From an uncultured Deferribacterales bacterium (lineage in GTDB: Bacteria; Chrysiogenota; Deferribacteres; Deferribacterales; Mucispirillaceae): 49,381 nt of DNA. Each line of letters opens with the position of its first letter. The stretch's first letter is position 1. The notes beneath the pieces were generated by a model that was not told the DNA's origin, made no database searches, and was given only the letters and a program-made list of their open reading frames with translations. The stretch spans positions 1 to 49,381 of the forward strand of contig CANTXF010000004.1 in NCBI GenBank assembly GCA_947853665.1. Reading direction: 5' to 3'. Positions 17,423 through 25,497 of the stretch are shown here, one piece after another. Position numbers and translations under genes: made by a program.

Positions 17423-18814
17423 ATGAAAACGGGTTTTAAGTTTATATGCGCCGTAATTTTGGTTTTCCTTGCGTCGAACGTTTATCCTGCGTCTATTGAT
17501 GAAAGAGTGGCGGAGCAGAGGAAGCGCGACGTTATAACCGGGGATAACGAAACCGTGAGCCGGGAGCATTTAAGGCGCTTCGCCGAGCGTGATCACACTC
17601 CTTTTACGGTAGGTTCTTTCGTATTCGACGGGTTTCTGAGGTTCAAATACGAGAACGCGAAAACCTATGACGGCGTGAAATACTCTTTCCTCAGAACGTA
17701 CCTTAACCTGAACATGCTGAATGTCGGCGTTACCGGCCTTTCCCTGCATTTCTACGGCGATATGCAGAACAGCCTTAAAAATGCCGATGAGGACCTGGAT
17801 CTTTATTACGGATACATCAGGTACAAAACTTTTCAGAATGCCGTTGATATAAAGGCCGGGCGTTTTGAGCTTATCAATAACAACTTTATGACAGTAGACG
17901 GCGGTCAGGTTACTTTTATAACCCCGGCGTATTTCGGCGTTACTTTATACGGCGGCGTTCCCTATTACAAAAACTTTGAAGACAGAAAAGAGGTTTTCAG
18001 AGACACTGGCGACCTTATATACGGGGGCCGCGTGTTTTTAAGCGGTATCGAATCCGTAAGCGCTTATATCGGTTATTCCAGGGAAACGGGCAAAAACAGC
18101 GAAGGCCGTTACGGTGTTTTCAGCGAAATCTTAAGCGCGGGCGGTTATTACGTTTATGATATGTCCTCAGACGGTGTTGAATCCTACGCCAGCGTAAACG
18201 CCGTTGCGGAGTACGACCCTTTCCACGGAGCCTTATCCAGGCTTTCCGGTAAAGCCAACTATCGCCGCGGTATGTTTGAGCTGGTGGCTTTCGGCGATAT
18301 TTTCGACATAAGGGACCAATACCCGAAAGGGCGCGAGCTTATAATCAGGCTTCTTTCCACCGGTAAGGAAATGCGTTACGGAGGCGACGCGGCCTTTAAC
18401 CCGGCGGACTGGATTTCGATTTACGGCGGAGTTTACGGCACCACGGTTGAAGTAAACAGCGGAAGCAATATTTACGGTGCGGTTTATAAAGCCGGTTTCG
18501 ACCTTTACTTTATGAAATATGCAGGGCTTATGTTTGCGGGCGAGTTTTACTATTACGACACCGGCCGTTACGATGCCCTTGGCGGGGCTCTTTCCGGCGA
18601 ATGGCGCGTAACCCAGGATTTATCTTTTATTCTTTCCGGAGAGCTGGCGAGCCTTAAAGACGGCGTAGATACCATAAACGCCTACGCCGTGAACGCGGAG
18701 CTGACACTGCATATTACAAGGTTCCTTACAGCTTCCGTTTTTTATGAAAAAGGCGAAAAAAACCGCTTTATAGACGATATGCGCTGCGGAGCTACGGTGA
18801 AATATGATTTCTGA
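17423..18814 (+). CDS. Predicted outer-membrane beta-barrel of the conduit
   Basis: A 463-residue protein with a signal peptide ending about VYPA|SID, a short soluble N-terminal segment, then about 20 amphipathic strands rich in Tyr, Phe and Gly ('AGLMFAGEFYYYDTGRY', 'GVYGTTVEVNSGSNIYGAV'). It ends in Phe ('VKYDF'), the usual insertion signal of outer-membrane barrels. The start at 17423 is preferred over one six codons upstream because AGAGGAAG precedes it. It lies between the 28-heme cytochrome and three heme lipoproteins, which makes it the likely porin of a porin-cytochrome complex, like MtrB or OmbB in function although sequence similarity is not claimed. Confidence 0.85.
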   Translation: MKTGFKFICAVILVFLASNVYPASIDERVAEQRKRDVITGDNETVSREHLRRFAERDHTPFTVGSFVFDGFLRFKYENAKTYDGVKYSFLRTYLNLNMLNVGVTGLSLHFYGDMQNSLKNADEDLDLYYGYIRYKTFQNAVDIKAGRFELINNNFMTVDGGQVTFITPAYFGVTLYGGVPYYKNFEDRKEVFRDTGDLIYGGRVFLSGIESVSAYIGYSRETGKNSEGRYGVFSEILSAGGYYVYDMSSDGVESYASVNAVAEYDPFHGALSRLSGKANYRRGMFELVAFGDIFDIRDQYPKGRELIIRLLSTGKEMRYGGDAAFNPADWISIYGGVYGTTVEVNSGSNIYGAVYKAGFDLYFMKYAGLMFAGEFYYYDTGRYDALGGALSGEWRVTQDLSFILSGELASLKDGVDTINAYAVNAELTLHITRFLTASVFYEKGEKNRFIDDMRCGATVKYDF

Positions 18815-19412
18815 AAAAAATAAGAAAAGACCTGCTGTTTTTATCCTGCTTGCTGCGGTTTCGCTGTGTGTCCTGTGCGGCTGCGTGGCTTACCGCTATG
18901 TTACCCCATATAATACCTATAATCACGAGCAGCATGAGGATGCCCTTCTTGCGAGGGATATGGACTGTTTTTCATGCCATATCGTGGACGTGGACGAACC
19001 TGACCCCTTAAAGCGTCTCCAGAAATTGAAAGAGATGCTGAAGGAGGACGACCATAAAAAATTTGACACCGAGCTTTGCCATCAATGCCACATAGAGGAA
19101 AAAACAAAGCAGGAGGAGGCGCCCACGCGCTGCCGCCTCTGCCATGAAAACCTGAACGAGATACTGCCTTCCGACCACCAGGGTTTTTGGAAAAGCACCC
19201 ACGCCGTTGCGGCGCAGGTATCCGACGCAAAATGTCTCGAATGCCACGACAGATGGTATTGCGCCGATTGCCATACGGCCAGGGATCTGAGCGTCTCCAG
19301 AATGCATCCCAGGGCTTTCAGGATAGCCCATGTGGCCGCGGCCGTGGCCGACCCGGCTTCGTGCAGCTCCTGTCACAGTTCGGCGTTCTGCCGCGACTGC
19401 CACACGAGGTAA
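18804..19412 (+). CDS. Seven-heme outer-membrane lipoprotein cytochrome
   Basis: A 202-residue lipoprotein with lipobox LCGC (Cys27) and seven CXXCH motifs (CFSCH, CHQCH, CRLCH, CLECH, CADCH, CSSCH, CRDCH). The last two pairs are closely spaced near the C-terminus, where the motif 'CHSSAFCRDCHTR' ends the protein. The start overlaps the end of the barrel gene by 11 bases. It is likely lipid-anchored at the outer membrane and in contact with the barrel, but which face cannot be told from sequence. Confidence 0.85.
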   Translation: MISEKNKKRPAVFILLAAVSLCVLCGCVAYRYVTPYNTYNHEQHEDALLARDMDCFSCHIVDVDEPDPLKRLQKLKEMLKEDDHKKFDTELCHQCHIEEKTKQEEAPTRCRLCHENLNEILPSDHQGFWKSTHAVAAQVSDAKCLECHDRWYCADCHTARDLSVSRMHPRAFRIAHVAAAVADPASCSSCHSSAFCRDCHTR

Positions 19413-19418
19413 ACTATT

Positions 19419-20033
19419 ATGAACAGTAAGAGCAGTTTTAACGCGGCAGTTTTCATTTGCCTTGCCTTCGCTCTGGCAGTTGCCGGATGTATGGACGATG
19501 CGAATACGAAAGTTACCGACAGCGACGGATACACCCTTAATTTGCGCCATACGGGGTGGGGTTCTTCCGACTGCGCGGCCTGTCATCCAAAATCGACCTT
19601 CCTTGAAACCGGCACCGCTGCGGATGAAATCCACAGTATATTAAAATTTTCGGATGATGAAGTTTATTATGGCGGCTGCCGCTCGTGTCACGGGGAAAAC
19701 GGGGAAGCCATGGACAACTCCGGCCTGACCGCCTGCGTGCTTTGCCATTCTGATTCCGTCCGTTTTATCGGCATAAACGGCAGGTTTACTTTTACCCATT
19801 CAAAATCGGCCGATTTGACGTGGCCTGGGGACGATTGCCGCGTATGCCATAATGTGGAGTTCCACCCGTCTAAAAACACGTCTTTATACACGATGCCTGA
19901 CTCCGCCTGTCTTAACTGCCATTCCGACCACGGCGAAGGCCTTGGCTGCGCCGGATGCCACAGTCAGGACGGCGGATTTTACAGAGATACCGATGGAAAT
20001 ATAAGGGGCCATAAAGCCGGTTATCAAAACTGA
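19419..20033 (+). CDS. Six-heme lipoprotein cytochrome
   Basis: A 204-residue lipoprotein with lipobox VAGC (Cys24) and six CXXCH motifs (CAACH, CRSCH, CVLCH, CRVCH, CLNCH, CAGCH). Extra His residues ('HSKSADLTW', 'EFHPSKN', 'HSDHGEG') could serve as distal ligands. It starts 6 bases after the seven-heme gene stops, so it belongs to the same operon. Its position between the barrel and the large 13-heme lipoprotein suggests a surface or barrel-associated electron relay. Confidence 0.85.
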   Translation: MNSKSSFNAAVFICLAFALAVAGCMDDANTKVTDSDGYTLNLRHTGWGSSDCAACHPKSTFLETGTAADEIHSILKFSDDEVYYGGCRSCHGENGEAMDNSGLTACVLCHSDSVRFIGINGRFTFTHSKSADLTWPGDDCRVCHNVEFHPSKNTSLYTMPDSACLNCHSDHGEGLGCAGCHSQDGGFYRDTDGNIRGHKAGYQN

Positions 20034-20111
20034 AAACGGCTGCCCGCCTCGTATTGAATTTAGCGTCCGGGTGAGTTTCTACTGCACGCTTAAAATAAAG
20101 GAGGAAAGTGT

Positions 20112-22415
20112 ATGCGAAGAAGTATTCTTTTCATTTTTGGTCTTACTCTTTCCGTTTTCCTGCTGTCGTCGTGTTCCGACGGCAAAGACGGCAGGGACGG
20201 TATAGACCTGACCAAAGAGCCTGAAATTGCCATGTCGACCAAGGGCTGCGTTACCTGTCACTCGCAGGAGCAGCATCTCGTTGCGGCAAGCAAGCATATT
20301 TATCCGTCGTCTGTTTATTATGTGCCGTCCGGCGCAGATTGCGACAGATGCCATAATCCCGATCTCGATTATTCTTATGTTGACCCTACCGCGAAAGGCG
20401 GCCTTTCATGCACCAGCTGTCACGAGCTTGACGGCTCCGTTAAAAATAATCCCATGCACTCGTCCTACGCGTCCAATACGGACAACTGCATAAAATGCCA
20501 CGAAGATTTAACGGTGCACGGCTCCCACGGTTCTCAGTACGCGCATTACTTCCCGTACAGCAACAATATCGCCAAAGTTTTCGGTTCGGTTGAAGAAAGC
20601 TATCCCGGGCACGGCAACTCAAGCGGAAAGGCTATACGAGAAGGCGACCCCAGAGCCTGCGGCCTTTGCCACTCCGGCCCGGTATTTGCCAATATCACTC
20701 TAAAAATTGCAAAAAGAGGCGTAACGGAGGTGGCCCTTCCCGAAGGCGGGAAAGTATACCGTACTAACGGAGGCGCCAATGAAGCTGTATACGCCAATTT
20801 CGACCAATACGCTGAAAACGCTAAAAATCTGCACCTGGAGCTTGCCGGTTCGGACAGCATCGGCTGCGATTCCTGCCACGATTCCCACAGCCTGCCGGGA
20901 GACAGGAGCCTTCGTTCCGCCGACGTTAAAAACGGTGACATGGTTGTGGCGTCTTCGGAATTTATGCTCTGTACGTCCTGCCACGTGGCCAATGTGGATA
21001 TAGCCGAGAATGGAAAATCGGCCGTTATCAGCGCGCTTTTCACCGGCACTCCTACGTCTGATGGTTTTCTGCCTGACGCGGACGCGTCGCTTATCGAGCA
21101 CCACGGTAAGGATTTTTCCAAATCCGCCACACATTCCATACTTGATACCCACTTTGCGGGAACCCTGTACGCTAAATATTCCGTTACCGAAGACGGAAAA
21201 GTTAAAGTCGAGGATAATACCATAGTAACCGTAAAAGGCTACGGTGTGGACCCGTCGGCAAGAAACGCCTGCACCGGATGCCATGACGCTCACGGAAGCT
21301 CCATATTCGCTCCAGCTAAGGACAGCACGGAATACGCTTCTGCGGCTCAGACTTGGGGGCAGTCCAAACACGCGGCCGACAGCCATGTAAGCGCAAGCTG
21401 CGCTCCTTGCCACGTAAACCGTTCCCATGCCACGGCCGTTAAAGGCAACGACGAGTATATAACTGCGCAGGTGCAGAACGTGCCGCCTTCCGCACAGATT
21501 GCGTGCCTTACGTGCCATGAGGGCAGCTCTGAAATTATCGACAACGCCAGCATCATTACAGGTGAAAATCTTAAAAAACTCCGTGTTATCGAAAGCGCCG
21601 GCACATTCAAATACGCTTTTGAATTTGATATGACGGACGAACAGTTTAACGCTATCAAGGCCAAATATCCTACTGACGATATTATGCTCTGCGGAGGCTG
21701 CCACGCAGGCGGCCATGGCGGCGGTACGGTTCCCCAGGCGTTTCAGGATTCGGACGGCACTTCCGACGTTAAATATAATACCGGCCATTATCCTTCCTTC
21801 GGCACTTTTACTGGGGTTATTTTCGACCTTACGACCAACGCTCGCGGAACCTATGAAGCGGCCGGGCCTCTTGGAAGCCACATCCAGTATGTAGAGCAGG
21901 ACGGATGCCTGTCATGCCATGCCACGGATAAGGATAATCACGGTTTTGCCGTTTACAGCGACGAGCCTTCCATGACTCTCGTCAGAAAAGACTGCGTTCC
22001 GTGCCATACGGACGGCGTTATGTTCGAGGGCGGCGAAAACACCAGAAACCAGGTAAAATCCCTGCAAAAAGTTATTACGGCGATTTTGCCGGCTAGGGGA
22101 GTAAGTATCAATCTTACTACTTCGACCGTCCCGGACGAGTCTGAAAGGTATAAACTTGCCATGGCTCTGGGCAATCTGGCTGTGGTGAAAGCCGACAGCG
22201 GCCTTTACGCGCACACTAATAAAAAGCTGATTAAGCAGATAGTGTATGACAATATGATGGCGATTAAGGATTATATCAATCTTATAAGCCTTGACGCGAC
22301 TATGGACTTAAATGGAGCCACCAAGTTTAACGGCGGTAAATCCGGAGAAGCGGCCAATCTTGATTCCGCTGATATCGCTAATGTTAAGAGATTTTTTGAC
22401 GGCTTTACCCGCTGA
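20112..22415 (+). CDS. Thirteen-heme lipoprotein cytochrome, probable extracellular terminal reductase
   Basis: A 767-residue lipoprotein with lipobox LSSC (Cys21) and a Gly-x-x run (DGKDGRDGID) right after it. It has 13 CXXCH motifs between about residues 46 and 635, separated by long heme-free stretches as in MtrC/OmcA/OmcB-type surface cytochromes. The last 110 residues have no heme and look like a helical bundle ('LIKQIVYDNMMAIKDYINL'). AAGGAGG precedes the ATG. It is the last and largest lipoprotein of the operon, so it is the best candidate for the outer-face cytochrome that touches minerals, electrodes or partner cells. Substrate is unknown. Confidence 0.88.
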   Translation: MRRSILFIFGLTLSVFLLSSCSDGKDGRDGIDLTKEPEIAMSTKGCVTCHSQEQHLVAASKHIYPSSVYYVPSGADCDRCHNPDLDYSYVDPTAKGGLSCTSCHELDGSVKNNPMHSSYASNTDNCIKCHEDLTVHGSHGSQYAHYFPYSNNIAKVFGSVEESYPGHGNSSGKAIREGDPRACGLCHSGPVFANITLKIAKRGVTEVALPEGGKVYRTNGGANEAVYANFDQYAENAKNLHLELAGSDSIGCDSCHDSHSLPGDRSLRSADVKNGDMVVASSEFMLCTSCHVANVDIAENGKSAVISALFTGTPTSDGFLPDADASLIEHHGKDFSKSATHSILDTHFAGTLYAKYSVTEDGKVKVEDNTIVTVKGYGVDPSARNACTGCHDAHGSSIFAPAKDSTEYASAAQTWGQSKHAADSHVSASCAPCHVNRSHATAVKGNDEYITAQVQNVPPSAQIACLTCHEGSSEIIDNASIITGENLKKLRVIESAGTFKYAFEFDMTDEQFNAIKAKYPTDDIMLCGGCHAGGHGGGTVPQAFQDSDGTSDVKYNTGHYPSFGTFTGVIFDLTTNARGTYEAAGPLGSHIQYVEQDGCLSCHATDKDNHGFAVYSDEPSMTLVRKDCVPCHTDGVMFEGGENTRNQVKSLQKVITAILPARGVSINLTTSTVPDESERYKLAMALGNLAVVKADSGLYAHTNKKLIKQIVYDNMMAIKDYINLISLDATMDLNGATKFNGGKSGEAANLDSADIANVKRFFDGFTR

Positions 22416-22432
22416 TACGGAGTAAAGACGCC

Positions 22433-22509
22433 CCGCGGGCGGCCAATGCCCGCGGAGCTTTATAGGATGCGGCCCGCAGGGGAAACTCTGCGGGTTCCTT
22501 TTATTTTAT
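22433..22509 (+). terminator. Double hairpin terminator of the electron-conduit operon
   Basis: A first hairpin pairs CCGCGGGC (22433-22440) with GCCCGCGG (22448-22455). A second pairs CCCGCAG (22473-22479) with CTGCGGG (22488-22494) and is followed by TTCCTTTTATTTTAT, which overlaps the last codons of the convergent thioredoxin-fold gene. The operon therefore ends here. Confidence 0.8.
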
Positions 22510-22905
22510 CATATCCATTATTTTAGGGTCGGCTCCGTTTACAGTCTCGCCGTTTATACGGAATGACGGCACGCTGCTTACGCCCGCTTTATCGCCCTGG
22601 GCCACATGGCGCATCAGGGCCTGCCTGCCTTTTTCGCAGTCTTTAAATTCTTTTACCTGGTCGTGCATTACCTTTTCAAATTCTTCCGCCGGATCGTCAG
22701 AACACAATATATGTATGGACCAGGCCGTTGCGTGGGGATGTATGGAATCGAGCGGATATAAAAATACGTATCTCGTTACGTCCGCGTCTTTAAAAAAGTT
22801 TTCCGCGCGTCTGCAGAAGGGACATTCCACATCCGCGAACTCTATCACTTCCTTTTTGCCGCTGCCTATTTTTATGGCTATGCTTTTGTCGATATTTTCC
22901 GTCAT
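22501..22905 (-). CDS. DsbC-like thioredoxin-fold protein without a signal peptide
   Basis: A 134-residue protein with the thioredoxin-fold active site CPFC in 'VEFADVECPFCRRAENFF'-type context near residues 25-34, and the cis-Pro loop 'VSSVPSFRINGETVNGAD' near the end. It matches the catalytic domain of DsbC/DsbG disulfide isomerases but lacks the dimerisation domain and any export signal; the ATG with GGAGG upstream fixes the start. It would therefore act in the cytoplasm unless exported another way. It is convergent with the cytochrome operon and divergent from the encapsulin genes. A link to cytochrome cysteine handling is tempting but unsupported. Confidence 0.8.
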   Translation of the reverse strand: MTENIDKSIAIKIGSGKKEVIEFADVECPFCRRAENFFKDADVTRYVFLYPLDSIHPHATAWSIHILCSDDPAEEFEKVMHDQVKEFKDCEKGRQALMRHVAQGDKAGVSSVPSFRINGETVNGADPKIMDMIK

Positions 22906-23125
22906 TTTATTTACCTCCGGTTGTTTTGCGGTTTGCCGCTTTTTAAATTGTAGCTTTCAGGCTCGTCCATTACAAGAGTTCGCTGCGTACTATTGAAAAT
23001 TTTTAAGGAAAGACGGTTAAGCCTTTTACCGCGGATTGCGTTCTCCCCTCCGCGTGAAAAGCCCAGCTAAGGCCGGAATAGGGCGCTTAAGCGGTTTTTG
23101 CCGCACTAATACGCCGCGGTATTTA

Positions 23126-23154
23126 TTGACTAACCTTCGGGGCGCGTATATTAT
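23126..23154 (+). promoter_or_regulatory. Sigma-70 promoter of the encapsulin operon
   Basis: TTGACT (23126-23131), a 17-base spacer, and TATTAT (23149-23154), 36 bases before the first start codon. No separate operator is clear in the 22906-23189 gap. Confidence 0.65.
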
Positions 23155-23189
23155 AAACCTATGTATGACAATTAAAAGGAGTTGAATAT

Positions 23190-23579
23190 ATGCCAAGTTT
23201 CGCAAACCCCTTCGCGGGGAACGTAAGCCGCAAAATAACCAAGGCGGAGCTGATTCAGGCCATAAGGCTCGATATTGCCGGAGAGCTTGAAGCCATATTT
23301 CTTTACGACGCTCATGTGCTTGCGACCGACGATATAGTGGCCAAAACCGTCCTCAGCGACATCAGAGACGAGGAAAAAGCCCATATCGGCGAGCTTATGA
23401 CGCTTTTAAGATACCTCGACCCGGCAGAGGCGGAGCATTTTGCTTCCGGCGAAGGCGAGGTCAAGGAAATGATGGCCAAGCTGGGTATCGAAGAGCCCAG
23501 CCTTGAAAGCGTAATGGGCAAATCTTATGTCTCCGGTCTTACCGTGGGCAGTCTCATAAAAGACAAGGAAGGCAAATAA
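23190..23579 (+). CDS. Encapsulated ferritin-like cargo protein
   Basis: A 129-residue EncFtn-type ferroxidase that is packaged inside encapsulin and oxidises Fe(II) for storage. The ferroxidase ligands are in place: Glu32 ('AGELEAIFLYDAH'), Glu62 and His65 ('RDEEKAHIGEL'), the same positions as in the characterised EncFtn proteins. The last residues (LTVGSLIKDKEGK) contain the encapsulin targeting motif LTVGSL. GGAG lies before the ATG. The stop overlaps the start of the encapsulin gene (TAATG), so cargo and shell are translationally coupled. Iron storage is well supported for the family. Confidence 0.95.
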   Translation: MPSFANPFAGNVSRKITKAELIQAIRLDIAGELEAIFLYDAHVLATDDIVAKTVLSDIRDEEKAHIGELMTLLRYLDPAEAEHFASGEGEVKEMMAKLGIEEPSLESVMGKSYVSGLTVGSLIKDKEGK

Positions 23580-24388
23580 TGGATTATCTGTCCAGGGATA
23601 GCGCCCCTTTCAGCGAAGAATTCTGGCAAAAAATCACCGAAGCGGCTCTTGAGAGCACCCGCAGCCATCTTGTTGGGCGTAAGTTTCTCACTATATACGG
23701 CCCTCTGGGTTCCGGAGCGTCCTGCGTAGTTTGCGACAGAGGCCCCGTGTCCGAGGAAAGCAAAGACGGCGTGGTAAAAACCGCCGGCCGTTCTTTTGCG
23801 GAGCTTCCCCAGATTTATCAGGATTTTATGATATCATGGCGGGATATGGAGGCAAGCGGCCAGACGGGAGCTCCTATGGATATGTCTCCCGTATGGGCAG
23901 CCGCCCATGGGCTTGCCAATAAAGAGGACAGGCTTATTTTTTACGGAAACGAGTTTACCGGCACGGAAGGCCTTATGAACGTTTCCGGAGCCGCTAAAAT
24001 GAAGCTCTCGGACTGGAAAACCGGAGAGAATGCCTTTACGGATGTGGTTACGGGGATTATGAGCCTCCAGCAGAAGGGCATAACCGGCCGTTATGTCCTA
24101 TGCGTTAGCCCGGCTGTTTATATTGAGCTGCAAAGGATACAGCCCGGCACCGGCATGCTTGAGAAAGACCGCATAGCCAGCCAGCTTTTCGGCCTTTTCG
24201 CCGTGCCTGTGCTTAAGGGCCGTCAGGCGGTGCTTTTAAGCGCCGAGCCTCAGTACGCTGATCTTGCGGTCGGTATAGATATGGCGGTAGCTTATCTTGA
24301 GCTTAAAGACCTTAACCATAACTGCCGTATCCTCGAAACAGTGATGCCCCGCATAAAAAGGCCGGAAGCCATAGTTGTTTACGAATAA
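23579..24388 (+). CDS. Encapsulin shell protein
   Basis: A 269-residue HK97-fold encapsulin (linocin/bacteriocin-like family), normal length for a shell that self-assembles into a nanocompartment. Family features are the N-terminal 'SRDSAPFSEEFWQKI', the 'VGRKFLTIYGPLG' segment, the 'FYGNEFTGTEGLMN' loop, 'GRYVLCVSPAVYIEL' and the C-terminal 'DMAVAYLELKDLN'. It is coupled directly to its ferritin cargo upstream. A terminator follows at 24458. There is no sign of phage structural neighbours, so it is a true cellular compartment. Confidence 0.96.
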   Translation: MDYLSRDSAPFSEEFWQKITEAALESTRSHLVGRKFLTIYGPLGSGASCVVCDRGPVSEESKDGVVKTAGRSFAELPQIYQDFMISWRDMEASGQTGAPMDMSPVWAAAHGLANKEDRLIFYGNEFTGTEGLMNVSGAAKMKLSDWKTGENAFTDVVTGIMSLQQKGITGRYVLCVSPAVYIELQRIQPGTGMLEKDRIASQLFGLFAVPVLKGRQAVLLSAEPQYADLAVGIDMAVAYLELKDLNHNCRILETVMPRIKRPEAIVVYE

Positions 24389-24457
24389 CCGCTGCCGTTT
24401 GCTCTGGCATTTGAAGCCTCGGTTTTCGGTTTTTACATTTTGATATGAAACAGACTT

Positions 24458-24500
24458 CCCCGGTATGATTATTTTATTGATAATCGTCCGGGGTTCTTTT
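24458..24500 (+). terminator. Terminator of the encapsulin operon
   Basis: CCCCGG...ATTAT pairs with ATAAT...CCGGGG (24458-24472 with 24480-24493, one bulge and a G-T pair) and is followed by TTCTTTTATTAT. Confidence 0.7.
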
Positions 24501-24513
24501 ATTATACGGATAA

Positions 24514-24531
24514 CGGTTCCACGAGGAACCG
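24514..24531. promoter_or_regulatory. Palindromic operator candidate before the MarR gene
   Basis: CGGTTCC, ACGA, GGAACCG: perfect seven-base inverted arms ending at the ribosome binding site of the MarR gene. The position suits autorepression. Confidence 0.55.
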
Positions 24532-24542
24532 GGGAGGCTGCC

Positions 24543-24995
24543 GTGGCAAGATATGAAAAGGTGCTGAAAGCTATCGAAAGGCTTATGCTCACCCATGAAA
24601 TCAAAAATAAAGAACGCTATACCGTCGGAATGTCCGACGCGGATTCCGACAGCGTTACCGCCTGGAATATTACTCAGCTCCATACGGTAGGCCTTCTGCG
24701 GGATATGGGGCCTCTTAATAACTCGTCCCTTTCGGAATATCTTGGCATCTCGAAGGCCGCCGTCACGAAAATCACGAAAAAACTTACCGCCGAAAAAATA
24801 ATAACGGAAGACGGGGATAAGGGTAATAAAAAGGAAAAATACTTTATCCTGACCGAGGACGGCGAAAGGCTGGCCGGGCTGCACGGCGAGATAAAAGAAA
24901 AGGCTATAAACAAATATATAGAAGTATGCGAGGAATTTACCGACGCAGAGCTGGACACTGTCGCCGATTTTATCAATAAAATGACGGCGGGCTGA
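24543..24995 (+). CDS. MarR-family transcriptional regulator
   Basis: A 150-residue winged-helix regulator. The recognition region 'LSEYLGISKAAVTKITKKL' is followed by the wing 'KYFILTEDGERL', both typical of MarR, with flanking dimerisation helices. The GTG at 24543 is chosen because GGGGAGG lies five bases upstream; an in-frame ATG further up would add 26 residues that run through the encapsulin terminator. A perfect palindrome just upstream may be its operator. It follows the encapsulin genes, so it may respond to iron or redox state, but the ligand cannot be told. Confidence 0.88.
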   Translation: MARYEKVLKAIERLMLTHEIKNKERYTVGMSDADSDSVTAWNITQLHTVGLLRDMGPLNNSSLSEYLGISKAAVTKITKKLTAEKIITEDGDKGNKKEKYFILTEDGERLAGLHGEIKEKAINKYIEVCEEFTDAELDTVADFINKMTAG

Positions 24996-25091
24996 TTTTT
25001 TTTGGCCGCCGTAAGGCCGGCACGGCGCGGTAATTTTTCCGGATTTTTCCTCAAACGGTGCTTTCGTATTTTTCGGATAGTATTCTTTGCA

Positions 25092-25305
25092 GCTATCTCT
25101 TTACACAGATTAATGTAATGTTATGGAAAATATTTATAACACAGCGACTTGCAGCGGCAATGAATAATAATGCCGAAGCGTTTGGCAAGGCGCTGCTTAA
25201 AGGGGGGCCTTAAGTTTGCCTTGCCGCGCGGGCCTTATTATGAATGTTTTTAAAGCCTGAAAAGCATTATTATAATCATTTGCCATAACTGTCTTCGTTA
25301 GGTAA
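25092..25305 (+). repeat. Foldback intergenic repeat, copy C
   Basis: Same orientation and organisation as copy A: GTTATGGAAAATATTTATAA on the left (from about 25119), the inner GGCAAGGC and TTGCCTTGCC segments, and the complementary right end ATTTGCCATAAC near 25278-25289. It occupies the centre of the 24996-25497 gap between the MarR and nikA genes, which has no other gene. Confidence 0.7.
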
Positions 25306-25410
25306 TGGTCACCGTGTTCTTTATTGCCGCCGCAAGTATTCATGTTTCAAATATCTGCCGTAATTTATTCTATAATCCGCCTAAATAGAAGTTTTTATAT
25401 CTTTTTCAGA

Positions 25411-25439
25411 TTGACATTAATGTATTTGAGTATTACATA
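25411..25439 (+). promoter_or_regulatory. Possible promoter of the nik operon
   Basis: TTGACA (25411-25416), 17 bases, then a weak TACATA (25434-25439). ATGTA and TACAT in the spacer form a small inverted repeat. It does not match the E. coli NikR operator well. Confidence 0.4.
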
Positions 25440-25497
25440 TTTACTTAATCGTGCTACCTATTTTCGGCAGCGTTTCTTTATTTTACGAGGATATGTT

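Noticed and set aside
25324-25497. Longer N-terminus for the nickel-binding protein
   Set aside because: The added 58 residues run through the promoter region; a clean signal peptide and GAGG support ATG 25498.
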